64,000 nt of DNA from Duganella zoogloeoides (GTDB lineage: Bacteria > Pseudomonadota > Gammaproteobacteria > Burkholderiales > Burkholderiaceae_D), in contig NZ_CP140152.1 of NCBI RefSeq assembly GCF_034479515.1, positions 3,162,001 through 3,226,000 on the forward strand, read 5' to 3'. A program made the translations under genes and the position numbers. Under the pieces are notes generated by a model. The model made no database searches and had not been told where the DNA came from. It saw only the letters and a program-made list of their open reading frames with translations. Below are positions 1 to 8,889 of the stretch, piece after piece (within the stretch, counting starts at the first letter, position 1; the number at the start of each line of letters is the position of its first letter).

Positions 1-2
1 AC

Positions 3-1298
3 GAAGCGCTGCTGCAGTTCCTGTACATGGCGCCGGTGGGCCTGGTGCAACTCGCCGCCGACGGCGCCATCCAGATGCTCAACCCGGTGTCGGCGCAGCT
101 GCTGATGCCGCTCAGCCGCGACGGCGGGCTGACCAACCTGTTCGAGGCGCTGGCGCCGGTTGCGCCCGACCTGCGCCAGCAGTGCGCCACTTTCGCCGCG
201 CCGCAAGGAACGATCTGCGATGCAGTGCGCCTGTATGTGCACGCGGACGACCGCAGCGGCGGGCCGCAGGTGATGTCGCTCAGCATGCTCAAGCTGAATG
301 CCGACCGGTTGATGGCGGTGCTGGCCGACGTTACCGCGCAAGACCGGCGCGAGCGGCAGCTGCGCAAGACCGATGCCTGGCTCAACGCCATCATGACCAA
401 CATCACCGACTATGCGCTGGTGTGCCTCGACCGCCAGGGCCGGGTGGAGTCGTGGAACGAGAGCATCGAGCGCGTGACCGGCTATGCCTCGGCCGCCATC
501 AAGGGCCAGCACTACGCCCGTTTTTATCCCGACGGCGCCACCACCGAAGCGCAGCAGCTGGACCGCCTGCGCGAGGCCGACGAAAACGGCTGGACTCTCG
601 ATGAAGGCCTGCGCCTGCGCGCCGACGGCACCGAGTTCTGGGGCAGCGCCATGATTTCGCCACTGCCCGTGCGCGACGGCGAGACAGTGCCCCCTGCCCC
701 ACAGGCCGACGACGAACCGGCCTACTGCATGATCATCCGCGATATCTCCGACCGCCGCGACGCCAGCGAAAGCCTGCGCAAGGCCGCCTACAGCGACCAT
801 TTGACCGGATTGTCGAACCGCCGCGCGTTTTTCGAGGCGGCCGACCTGGAACTGGCGCGCCGCAAAAAAGCGCTGCGTCCGGTGGCCCTGATCGTGATCG
901 ACGCGGACCACTTCAAGGCCATCAACGACCGCCATGGCCACCCCGCCGGCGACGCGGTCCTGTCCCACCTGGCCCGCACCATGCGCAGCGTGTGCCGCCA
1001 GGTGGACGTGCTGGCGCGCATCGGCGGCGAGGAATTCGCCATCATCCTGCCGTCGGTGGCGCTGGACGATGCGCTGGCCATTGCCGAGCGCCTGCGCGCC
1101 GAGGTGGAACGCACCCCCGCCAGCTACGAGCAGCAACCGATTACGTATTCGATCAGCATCGGTGTGGCGGTGATGGACGACACGCTCGACGGCTTCGACG
1201 GCCTGATCAAGCGCGCCGACGAGGCCCTGTACGCGGCCAAGCGGCGCGGCCGCAACCAGGTGGCATGCTGGGAACCACCGCCAGCGGAGCAAGCATGA
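3..1298 (+). CDS. PAS-GGDEF diguanylate cyclase, 5' end outside window
   Basis: Probable diguanylate cyclase making c-di-GMP from two GTP. The frame is open from base 3 and the true start lies before the window: residues before the first in-window ATG (EALLQFLY) match the N-terminus of the next gene. The order is an N-terminal sensory region shared with that neighbour, a PAS domain (about residues 120-240, with the WNESIERVTGY segment), then a C-terminal GGDEF domain with an intact GGEEF active-site motif (RIGGEEFA). No signal peptide or membrane segment is seen in the visible part, so it is probably cytoplasmic. Its stop overlaps the next gene's start (ATGA), so the two are co-transcribed and translationally coupled. 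The signal sensed is unknown. Confidence 0.9.
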   Translation, partial: EALLQFLYMAPVGLVQLAADGAIQMLNPVSAQLLMPLSRDGGLTNLFEALAPVAPDLRQQCATFAAPQGTICDAVRLYVHADDRSGGPQVMSLSMLKLNADRLMAVLADVTAQDRRERQLRKTDAWLNAIMTNITDYALVCLDRQGRVESWNESIERVTGYASAAIKGQHYARFYPDGATTEAQQLDRLREADENGWTLDEGLRLRADGTEFWGSAMISPLPVRDGETVPPAPQADDEPAYCMIIRDISDRRDASESLRKAAYSDHLTGLSNRRAFFEAADLELARRKKALRPVALIVIDADHFKAINDRHGHPAGDAVLSHLARTMRSVCRQVDVLARIGGEEFAIILPSVALDDALAIAERLRAEVERTPASYEQQPITYSISIGVAVMDDTLDGFDGLIKRADEALYAAKRRGRNQVACWEPPPAEQA

Positions 1299-3040
1299 GC
1301 GAAGGCGACCTGGCCTACGAGGCATTGATCCAGTTCCTGTACCGGGCGCCGGTGGCGCTGATCCAGCTGCAGAAAGACGGCGCCATCGAGATTCTCAACC
1401 CGATGGCGTCGCGCCTGTTGATGCCGCTGGCGCCGGACGGCGACATGGAGAATTTTTTCCACGTGCTGCGCCGCCATGCGCCCGATCTGCCGCAACTGTG
1501 CGCCGACTTTTCCGACCAGCAGGGCGTGGTGTGCGAAGGCCGCCGCATCAGCGTGGAAGCTACCCACGGCCACGCCGAGGGGCCGAACGTGCTGTCGCTC
1601 GGCCTGCTGAAACTCGATGACAACCGTCTGATGGCGGTACTGCTGGACGCCACCCACGAGGTGGTGCGCGAGCAGCGCATGCTGGCCAGCGCGGCACAGC
1701 TGGACACTCTCACTCAGCTACCGAACCGGGCCGGCACCCTGACGCTGCTGCGCAAGATGGCCACGCGCGAGCGCGCCGCCAGCGGTGACCATTGCGCGGT
1801 GCTGTTGCTTAACCTTGACCGCTTCAAGCAGGTCAACGATACGCTCGGCAACGCGGTAGGCAACCAGGTCATCGCGCTGGTGGCCGAGCGCCTGCGCACC
1901 ACGCTGCGCGCGGGGGGGCGCCCCGGCAGCGGCCTGGCCGTGGAAACCGCCACCCGCGTGGGCGGCGACGAATTTGCTGTACTGCTCGACGGCTTGCCGG
2001 CGCCGGAAGTGGTCGAGCGCATCGCCGGCCGCCTGCTCCAGCGCCTGGGCCGGCCCTATCGCGTGGGCGAGCAGGACCTGTCGCTGACCTTCAGCCTGGG
2101 TCTGGTAGTGCTGAAAACCGGTGTGCAGGACGCCGACGACCTGCTGCGCGACGCCGCCATCGCGATGGCCGTGGCCAAATCGCAGGGCGGCAACCGCATG
2201 GTCGCGTTCGAGCAGGAAATGCGCGAACAGGCGCTGCTGCGCAGCAGCCTGGAAGCGGACTTGCGCCTGGCGATCGAGCGCGCCGAATTGTTCAATGTGT
2301 ACCAGCCGGTGGTGGGCCTGCTGGCCGACGGCCGCATGGACCCGGGCGCCGGCGTGGAGGCCCTGGTACGCTGGCGCCACCCAATACGCGGCCTGGTCGG
2401 CCCGGTCGATTTCATCGGCATTGCCGAATCGACCGGCATGATCAATGCGATCGGCTCGCAGGTGCTGGCCACGGCGTGCCGCGATTTCGTCGCCTGGCAG
2501 CGCGCGCTGGGCGATCGCGCACCACGCCTGCTGGCGGTCAACCTGTCGCGTGCGCAGCTGACCCAGCCCGGCCTGTGCGACCAGGTGGCCGCGATCCTGG
2601 CCGCCAGCGGCATGCCGGCCGCGCAACTGCAACTGGAAATCACCGAGAGCCTGGCCGCGCAAGGGGCGGATATCCAGCAGCAACTGCTGGATCTGAAGCA
2701 ACTCGGTGTAAAACTGGCGCTCGACGATTTCGGTACCGGCTATTCGTCGCTGTCGAGCCTGCACCTGCTGCCGGTGGACACGGTCAAGATCGACCGCTCG
2801 TTCGTGAGCCTGGCGGCCAGCAGCGCCCATCACAAGGTACTGATCGAGGCCACCGTGCTGGTCGCCCGCAGCCTGGGCATGACCACGGTGGCGGAAGGCA
2901 TCGAAACCGTGGAGCAGGCCAATGTGGCGCATGCCCAGGGCTGCGACAAGGGGCAAGGCTACCTGTACAGCCGGCCGCTGGAGAGTGCAGTGTTGCTGGA
3001 GTGGCTCAATCAGCGCCAAGAAGTGTTAAATCCTGCATAA
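1295..3040 (+). CDS. GGDEF-EAL bifunctional c-di-GMP protein
   Basis: Soluble 581-residue protein with three parts: an N-terminal region of about 120 residues paralogous to the preceding gene, a GGDEF domain (LTQLPNRAG, then VGGDEFAVLL) and a C-terminal EAL phosphodiesterase domain. Signature motifs look intact in both catalytic domains: GGDEF in the cyclase, and EALVRW, LEITES, DDFGTGYSSL, KIDRSFV and EGIET in the EAL domain. It could therefore make or break c-di-GMP. I chose the ATG that overlaps the upstream TGA by four bases; a longer open frame runs upstream to base 992 but lies inside the other gene. The tandem pair probably arose by duplication of the sensory region joined to different output domains. 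Confidence 0.92.
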   Translation: MSEGDLAYEALIQFLYRAPVALIQLQKDGAIEILNPMASRLLMPLAPDGDMENFFHVLRRHAPDLPQLCADFSDQQGVVCEGRRISVEATHGHAEGPNVLSLGLLKLDDNRLMAVLLDATHEVVREQRMLASAAQLDTLTQLPNRAGTLTLLRKMATRERAASGDHCAVLLLNLDRFKQVNDTLGNAVGNQVIALVAERLRTTLRAGGRPGSGLAVETATRVGGDEFAVLLDGLPAPEVVERIAGRLLQRLGRPYRVGEQDLSLTFSLGLVVLKTGVQDADDLLRDAAIAMAVAKSQGGNRMVAFEQEMREQALLRSSLEADLRLAIERAELFNVYQPVVGLLADGRMDPGAGVEALVRWRHPIRGLVGPVDFIGIAESTGMINAIGSQVLATACRDFVAWQRALGDRAPRLLAVNLSRAQLTQPGLCDQVAAILAASGMPAAQLQLEITESLAAQGADIQQQLLDLKQLGVKLALDDFGTGYSSLSSLHLLPVDTVKIDRSFVSLAASSAHHKVLIEATVLVARSLGMTTVAEGIETVEQANVAHAQGCDKGQGYLYSRPLESAVLLEWLNQRQEVLNPA

Positions 3041-3112
3041 TTATATTTATTACATGTATTATCCTCGTGCTATCGCCCCGGTCGCCATGTCACCAATGCC
3101 ACGAGGATAAAC

Positions 3113-3757
3113 ATGAAATACCTACTGCCGAAACTGCTGTTCCCCGCCCTGATCGCCACCAGCGCAGGCGTTGCCACCGCAGGCACTGTCCCTGCAAGCC
3201 AGGCCCACACCATTACCTACGATTTTCCTTACAATGCATTGTATTTGCCCACGCCAGCCGGCGCGGGCATGTGGATCGACAAGCGCGTGTTTGAGCTGGA
3301 AGCGCCCACCAACTACGCCCTGACCGGCAAGATGAATGCCATCTTGAGCGCCACGTACGACCTGGGCAATGGGACGGGCAACGCCAACATCGCGCTGTCG
3401 TTCGACGTGCTGGTGCCGCGGTGCCAGCGCTGCGGCATGTTCGACTCCGACCTCGTGGGCACAGGCCACGACGGTGACCTCGCCGACAGCGGCACCACGC
3501 TGACGTACGCGACCAACACCTCGGTCGCCTCGGGACTGTATGGCCGCCTGCTGGTCTATGAAATCATGACCGGGCAGCTTCCTGCTTTCTCCGGCCAGAT
3601 CCAATTCGACGCGATCCGCTTCGATATCGAGGTGGTGCCGCTCAGCGCTGTGCCGGAGCTGCCCCCCGCCGCACAGCTGGGCCTGGGCTTGGGTGTACTC
3701 GGCATGGTTGCCCGGACCAGGCGCCGCCCGGCGCAGCGTGCGCAGGCAATAAGCTAG
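3113..3757 (+). CDS. PEP-CTERM-like exported protein
   Basis: Exported protein of 214 residues and unknown function. It has an N-terminal signal peptide (MKYLLPKLLFPALIATSAG, cleaved near ATAG) and a C-terminal tail that looks like a PEP-CTERM sorting signal: a short PEP-like motif (here VPELP rather than VPEP), a hydrophobic helix and a basic RTRRRP tail. In the established model such tails are cleaved by exosortase in the inner membrane. The mature part has no motif I recognise, apart from a pair of close cysteines (CQRC). The start is supported by GAGGATAAAC just before the ATG. Its stop codon directly abuts the stop codon of the convergent oxidoreductase gene. Confidence 0.8.
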   Translation: MKYLLPKLLFPALIATSAGVATAGTVPASQAHTITYDFPYNALYLPTPAGAGMWIDKRVFELEAPTNYALTGKMNAILSATYDLGNGTGNANIALSFDVLVPRCQRCGMFDSDLVGTGHDGDLADSGTTLTYATNTSVASGLYGRLLVYEIMTGQLPAFSGQIQFDAIRFDIEVVPLSAVPELPPAAQLGLGLGVLGMVARTRRRPAQRAQAIS

Positions 3758-4777
3758 CTACTCGCCGACGCGCACGATCAGCTTGCCGAAGTTGCGCCCT
3801 TCCAGCAGGCCGATAAAGGCCTGCGGTGCAGCCTCCAGGCCATCGACGATATCCTCGCGGTAGCGGACCTGGCCGCAAGCTATCCAGGCCGCCATCTCGC
3901 GCTCGAACGCCGGACGCTGGTCCACGAACTCGCGCTGGATGAATCCGCGTATCAGCAGGCTGCGGCTCAGGATTTCGCGCATCACGCCCGGCAGACGGTC
4001 CGGGCCGGGACGCGGCGCGGTGTCATTGTATTGCGCGATAAGACCGCATACCGGCACGCGTGCAAAGTCGTTCAGCAGCGGGAAGACGGCGTCCCAGACA
4101 TGTCCGCCCACATTTTCGAAATAGACGTCGATCCCTTGCGGACATGCGGCCTCGAGCTGGGCCGCGAAATCCGGCGCGCGATGATCGACCACGGCATCGA
4201 AGCCGAGTTCGTCCCGCAGGAACGCACACTTGTCCGCACCGCCCGCGATACCGACCGCGCGCGCACCCTTGATCTTCGCAATTTGGCCGACGGCCGACCC
4301 CACGGCCCCGCTGGCCGCTGCGACCACCACGGTCTCGCCGCGTTGCGGCTGGCCGATGGTCAGCAGACCGGCGTAGGCGGTAAACCCGGGCATGCCGAGC
4401 ACGCCAAGCGCGGTGCTGACCGGCGCGGCCGACGCATCGATCTTGCGCACGGTGGCGCCATCGGCCACGGCATAGCTTTGCCAGCCCGAATAGGACAGCA
4501 CGACGTCGCCCTCGGCAAAATCAGGATGCCGTGACCGGACCACCCGGGCCACCGTGCCGCCTTCCATGACATCGCCCACCTCTATCGGCTTGGCGTACGA
4601 CTTGCCGGCATTCATCCTGCCGCGCATATAGGGGTCCAGCGACAGGAAGAGAACTTTCAGCAGCACCTGGCCGTCGGCGGGCTCACCGACCGGTACCGAG
4701 TCGAACTTGAAATGCTCGGGGGCAGGCTTGCCGTCCGGGCGGCTGGCAAGCAGGATGCGTTGGTTATGTTCGCTCAA
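3758..4777 (-). CDS. NADP-dependent oxidoreductase, zinc-free MDR family
   Basis: Medium-chain dehydrogenase/reductase of the leukotriene B4 12-hydroxydehydrogenase / CurA type, which reduces activated C=C double bonds with NADPH. Seen: the SLDPYMRGRM segment typical of this subfamily, no zinc-binding cysteine cluster, and a Rossmann motif AASGAVGSAVGQ followed by the KGARAVGIAGG strand. I place the start at a TTG (LSEHNQRILLASRP) because AAAGGATATACC sits just before it; the longer in-frame ATG start adds 16 residues that do not fit the family. The length of 339 residues is normal. It is monocistronic and convergent with the PEP-CTERM-like gene. The substrate cannot be told from sequence. 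Confidence 0.88.
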   Translation of the reverse strand: MSEHNQRILLASRPDGKPAPEHFKFDSVPVGEPADGQVLLKVLFLSLDPYMRGRMNAGKSYAKPIEVGDVMEGGTVARVVRSRHPDFAEGDVVLSYSGWQSYAVADGATVRKIDASAAPVSTALGVLGMPGFTAYAGLLTIGQPQRGETVVVAAASGAVGSAVGQIAKIKGARAVGIAGGADKCAFLRDELGFDAVVDHRAPDFAAQLEAACPQGIDVYFENVGGHVWDAVFPLLNDFARVPVCGLIAQYNDTAPRPGPDRLPGVMREILSRSLLIRGFIQREFVDQRPAFEREMAAWIACGQVRYREDIVDGLEAAPQAFIGLLEGRNFGKLIVRVGE

Positions 4778-4957
4778 GGTATATCCTTTTGACGTGATGT
4801 TCGGGAAAAATGGCGACAGCGGCAAGGCTGGCCACGGTGTAGCAACGATTCTACCGGCCCCGGCATTGAGCGGTTGTCGCGTGGCCGCCCTTGGGCGTGC
4901 GCTGGCGCACTCTGCGCAGACGCCCGCCCAATATTGCTAATTACCAAATGGAATCGA

Positions 4958-6949
4958 CTAGTTCTGCAGCGTCAGGCTGCCGTCGGCCACCGCGCTGAGG
5001 TCGCGCGCGGGGGTAGCCGCGCGCAGCTTGGCTGGCGCGGCGTTGTCGTAATCGACCACGTCGGTATCGGTGGTCGCATCCACGTGCGTGATGCGCACGC
5101 GCAGGCGATCGGTGGCGCCGTTCTGGCTGCCGCCGTCCTGTGCTTCGAGGATAAAGCGATAGCCGGCTCGGCCGTTGAAGCGGCCGGTGCCACTTACACG
5201 GGCCAGTGGGCCTTCACGGCTGACGCTGGTCACTTGCTCGCTGCGAAACTGGAATGGTCCGCTCAGCATCACTCCCGCTGCACCGGCACGCTGACTGGCG
5301 CCGTCCAGCGGCGCCCACAGCGAAAAACGCAGCGGCGCGGCGCTGGTGGTGCGCCCGGTGGCAGCGGTGCCGGCATGCAGCGTGCCGGCGCCGCTCAGCG
5401 ATGCCTGCGCGGGATCTTCCACCGTGACGTCCTGCAGCAACTCGGTGGAACGTCCGCCCGAGTCCGTCACACGCAGGCGCACCGCGTGGAAGCCGGCCGC
5501 GCAGAAGCGATGGCGCAGGGTCACCTGCCCGGTGCCGGCCGCCTCGCGCACGGTGGGCGCCGGCGACGGGCAACCGTCGGTCCACACCACGCTGGCCTTG
5601 TGGGTTTGCGTGACGGAGTTGTCGGCAAAGCCGACCGTGAGCGTGAGGTCCTGGCCCAGTTCCACCGAGCGCGGCAAGGTGGCGAGCGGTCCCAGCACCG
5701 GCGCGTCGGTGCCGCGCGTGCCGGGCCGCAGCATCACCAGGCCCGCGTTCGAATTGGCCAGAATGACGCCAGCGTCGTTGATGGCATGGCCGGAATGCAC
5801 GATCAGGCCGGCTGGCGCGCGGTACAGGCGCGCGTTCAGGTCGATCGGGGTGGTAACGCCGCCCCAGCGCACGGCCCGCGAGGCGGCATAGCCCTGCCCC
5901 ACCGGTAATTGCGCCGATCCCACGATGTCGCCGCCGTTGTTGATAGCGCTGGCCACGGCGTCTCTGAACGACAGGCTGGGCAATTGCGTGAGGCCGCTGG
6001 TGGGCGTCCATTTGTAGGCAACCAGGCGCTCGTCGCTGCGCAAGGTGTAGCCGACCGCCTCGGTACGGTCGTTCAGGTCGGCCACATCGGTGAGCGGGCC
6101 GCCGCCGTCGATCGGCAGCATGCCACCGAGACGGCGCCAGAAAAAGCCAATTTCACGCGTGTTGCCGGTAATGTCGGACCGGCCAGCCACTTCGCTACGC
6201 GCATTGATATGGAAGCCGAACGCCCGGCTGCCGCCCAGCGTGCCCAGGTTGGTCGGCTTGCCGCTGGCGTCCCACAAGGTGGCGTTGATGGTTCCACTGG
6301 CGGAATCGGCAAAACCGGTAGCGACATTGAGCTGGTTGATCGCGCTCGCCTCGGATAGCGACGTGGGCCGGGGCCCCAGCGGCGTGATGGCCCCGCCGGG
6401 ATTCCAGCGCACTGCCCGCGCCGAAATGCCGACTTCCGCATTCAGGCCGGCAATGTAGTTGAGGTCGTTGATGGCTTCCGCGCTGGCCACCGAAGTGCCG
6501 GGCAACGCGCGCATGCCGCCGGCCGCAGTCCAGGTAAAGCCGAGCACGTTGCTGCGTTCGGCGCCATCTTCCGAACTGCCCACCACCACGCCCTGGTTGT
6601 TGAGGGCGGTAATCTCGGTGTAGCTGCCCCCCAGCGTGCCGATCTCGCGTATGCGGTCGCCGTCGAAATAGCCGTTGGTACCACCGTGGTAGTTGAAGGA
6701 ATTGAACGCGGCCTGGCCCCGTTCGTTGAGCAAGGCAGTGCCGCCGCTGTCCGGCCCCAGGTTGATGATGCTGTATACGGTGCCGGCCGGCGTGATGGCC
6801 GGGGCGGCGGATGCGGCCGGCCCGGTGGCGGCGGCCGTGGCCGGCGATGATGAAAACATTGCCGCCAGCGCGCCGGCAGCAGCGCCGGCAACAGCAACCG
6901 CCATGGCGCGTTGTTGCAGAAGGGGTTGGATGGTCCAGGTTTGATGCAT
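4958..6949 (-). CDS. HAF-repeat extracellular protein with Ig-like region
   Basis: Exported protein of 663 residues. After an Ala-rich signal segment (near residues 15-45) it carries a series of HAF-type repeats of about 45-55 residues, recognisable by LGTLGGS, an AxxIN...G.VVG core and a W near the end of each unit, between residues about 60 and 390. Such repeats probably form a beta-propeller-like fold. The C-terminal third looks like an Ig/PKD-like beta domain (SVELGQDLTLTVGF, HRFCAAGFHAVRLRVTDSGG) followed by a beta-rich end. Function is unknown; family members are cell-surface or secreted proteins. It stands alone, with no obvious operon partner. Confidence 0.75.
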   Translation of the reverse strand: MHQTWTIQPLLQQRAMAVAVAGAAAGALAAMFSSSPATAAATGPAASAAPAITPAGTVYSIINLGPDSGGTALLNERGQAAFNSFNYHGGTNGYFDGDRIREIGTLGGSYTEITALNNQGVVVGSSEDGAERSNVLGFTWTAAGGMRALPGTSVASAEAINDLNYIAGLNAEVGISARAVRWNPGGAITPLGPRPTSLSEASAINQLNVATGFADSASGTINATLWDASGKPTNLGTLGGSRAFGFHINARSEVAGRSDITGNTREIGFFWRRLGGMLPIDGGGPLTDVADLNDRTEAVGYTLRSDERLVAYKWTPTSGLTQLPSLSFRDAVASAINNGGDIVGSAQLPVGQGYAASRAVRWGGVTTPIDLNARLYRAPAGLIVHSGHAINDAGVILANSNAGLVMLRPGTRGTDAPVLGPLATLPRSVELGQDLTLTVGFADNSVTQTHKASVVWTDGCPSPAPTVREAAGTGQVTLRHRFCAAGFHAVRLRVTDSGGRSTELLQDVTVEDPAQASLSGAGTLHAGTAATGRTTSAAPLRFSLWAPLDGASQRAGAAGVMLSGPFQFRSEQVTSVSREGPLARVSGTGRFNGRAGYRFILEAQDGGSQNGATDRLRVRITHVDATTDTDVVDYDNAAPAKLRAATPARDLSAVADGSLTLQN

Positions 6950-7180
6950 CGTGAATCTCCCAGGCAGGTTGAACGCAAGCGGACGCTTGCGCTAACGCCG
7001 GGTGACCTGTTGCCACGCGAGGTGAACAGCACGACTCACCCAACGCCACGCACACTGTAGGCAGACAGAAATAGCCGGGAATTGACAACAATCAAACTTG
7101 CTAAAAACAAGCCAGGTGAAAACGCAAGCTCGGCAAGACAAAATCAGGGTACGCGGAGTGGGCTGTACCGCGCATACAGC

Positions 7181-7447
7181 CTACTGGCCGGCATCCGTGG
7201 GCATGCTCGGCGCATACTCGACCAGCTCCCCGCCATCGATGCGGGTGACAGCCAACCCGCTCAGCACACGCTGCACCACGTGCTCCGGGAAGTCATACCG
7301 GGCCATGTAGGCGGCAGCATCCTCCAGCCCGAGCATGTCGCGGAAAACAATTGCAACATCGACACGTTGCGCCATCAGGTGGTCGGTTCTTCGCAGCGGC
7401 TTCATAAACAATGGGGAATAAGATCGGCAAGGCCATGAGGCCGTCAT
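7181..7447 (-). CDS. small hypothetical protein
   Basis: Small open frame of at most 88 codons that I do not recognise. The C-terminal 65 residues (from MAQRVDVAIVFRDMLG) look like real protein, with an amphipathic helical stretch (GLEDAAAYMARYDF) and an acidic end. The first 24 residues look less convincing, and starts at ATG 7405 or 7375 are equally possible because none of the three has a clear ribosome site. It lies alone between the HAF-repeat gene and the oxidase gene. It may be a genuine small cytoplasmic protein or a chance frame. Confidence 0.45.
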   Translation of the reverse strand: MTASWPCRSYSPLFMKPLRRTDHLMAQRVDVAIVFRDMLGLEDAAAYMARYDFPEHVVQRVLSGLAVTRIDGGELVEYAPSMPTDAGQ

Positions 7448-7533
7448 TGTAATATGCCAAGATTAGTTATTCCATGTCTACAAAAAAAATCGCAGTAAAG
7501 CGGTACACACCGCAAATCAGCCGCCTCGGATGC

Positions 7534-7545
7534 ATCATGCATGAT
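7534..7545. promoter_or_regulatory. 12-bp perfect palindrome upstream of oxidase gene
   Basis: ATCATGCATGAT is a perfect 12-bp palindrome in an AT-rich stretch about 90 bases before the alpha-hydroxy-acid oxidase start. It could be a repressor operator, but no matching regulator gene lies nearby. Low confidence. Confidence 0.25.
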
Positions 7546-7635
7546 ATTCATATATCTCTATAATAAATAATTCCTTTTTGCATAATTGTGCACGCCCTAC
7601 AATCGGCGGCATCACGCTCAAAAAGGATACCTTCC

Positions 7636-8862
7636 ATGACCAACAGCACCCGCCGCGACCTGCTCAGGGCCGTCACGTCAACTGCGACGCTGGCCGCGCT
7701 GCCGGCGGTGGCGGCAACGTCGCTGCAAGCGGAGCCGGCCCTGGCCCGCCCCGGTCAGGCCCCGGCTGCCGCCACTTCGCCCGGCGAATTCATCGTCAGC
7801 CGGACCGAAGCGCCGCTCGACCTGATCAATCTGATCGACATCGAGACGCGGGCGTCCAGGGTACTGGCGCCTGGCGCGTTCAGTTACATCGCCGGCGGCG
7901 CGGGCGACGAATGGACGCTGCGTGAAAACCGCAACGCCTTCAATCGCCAGTTGATCGTCCCGCGCGTGCTGTCCGGCAAGACGGCGCCGGATCTGCGCAC
8001 GCAGATACTCGGCACCGCGATCGTCTCGCCCATCATCATCACGCCGGTGGCCGCGCACGGGCTGGCCCACATCACCGCCGAAGCCGGGACCGCGCGCGGC
8101 GCGGCGGCGGCCGGCACCATTCTTGGCGTGAGCACGGTCTCGACGCTCGCGCTGGAGCAGGTGGCGGCGGCAGCGGCCGGTCCCAAGTGGTTCCACCTCT
8201 ACATGCTGCAAGATGTCGCCTACAGCGCCAAACTGTTGCGGCGGGCCAGGGCTGCCGGCTATCGCGCCATCGTGCTCACGGCCGATACCACCGTGGTTGG
8301 CAATCGTGAAGACAGCTTGCGGCAACGGTTCCAGTTCCCGCTCCAGCCGGGCAACCTGCTGGGCGACGATCCGGCCGCCCCGATTCCGCTCGCGCGGAGG
8401 ACATTCGAATCGCGCCTGGACCGCAAGACCATCGAATTTGCCATCCGCGAAAGCGGCCTGCCGGTGATCGTCAAGGGCATCAACCATCCGGACGATGCGC
8501 TGCTGGCAATCGACGCGGGCGCAGCGGCTATCCAGGTGAGCAATCATGGCGGACGCCAGCTTGACGGCGCACCCGGCGCCTTCAGCGTGTTGCCGGCGGT
8601 AGCCAAGGCGGTGAATCAACGTGTGCCGATCATTTTCGATAGTGGTGTGCGGCGCGGCCAGGATGTATTCAAGGCCCTCGCCAGCGGCGCCGACGTGGTG
8701 GCGATCGGCCGGCCCGTCATCTACGGACTGGCGCTGAGCGGCTGGCAGGGCGTGCGGTCGGTGCTGGAATTGCTCAACCGCGAATTGAGCATGACCATGC
8801 AACTGGCCGGCGTGCACACCGTGGCCGACATCCGCGCCACGGCATTGCAGCCGGCCGTCTGA
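7636..8862 (+). CDS. Tat-exported FMN alpha-hydroxy-acid oxidase
   Basis: FMN-dependent alpha-hydroxy-acid oxidase/dehydrogenase family (lactate oxidase, lactate 2-monooxygenase, glycolate oxidase), which oxidises L-2-hydroxy acids to 2-oxo acids. Seen: an N-terminal twin-arginine signal (STRRDLLRAVT followed by an Ala-rich stretch), the FMN-binding YIAGGAGDEWTLREN region, a central lysine in VIVKGI, and the active-site motif VSNHGGRQLD that carries the catalytic His and an Arg. The start at ATG 7636 has AAAAGGATACC upstream and puts the twin-arginine motif at the very N-terminus; a longer frame begins 48 bases earlier. Export by Tat as a folded flavoprotein is the reasonable inference. The gene stands alone and is convergent with the xylanase gene. 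The exact substrate is not determinable. Confidence 0.88.
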   Translation: MTNSTRRDLLRAVTSTATLAALPAVAATSLQAEPALARPGQAPAAATSPGEFIVSRTEAPLDLINLIDIETRASRVLAPGAFSYIAGGAGDEWTLRENRNAFNRQLIVPRVLSGKTAPDLRTQILGTAIVSPIIITPVAAHGLAHITAEAGTARGAAAAGTILGVSTVSTLALEQVAAAAAGPKWFHLYMLQDVAYSAKLLRRARAAGYRAIVLTADTTVVGNREDSLRQRFQFPLQPGNLLGDDPAAPIPLARRTFESRLDRKTIEFAIRESGLPVIVKGINHPDDALLAIDAGAAAIQVSNHGGRQLDGAPGAFSVLPAVAKAVNQRVPIIFDSGVRRGQDVFKALASGADVVAIGRPVIYGLALSGWQGVRSVLELLNRELSMTMQLAGVHTVADIRATALQPAV

Positions 8863-8889
8863 CTTGCTGCGCAGCGACCGTCGCCTCGA

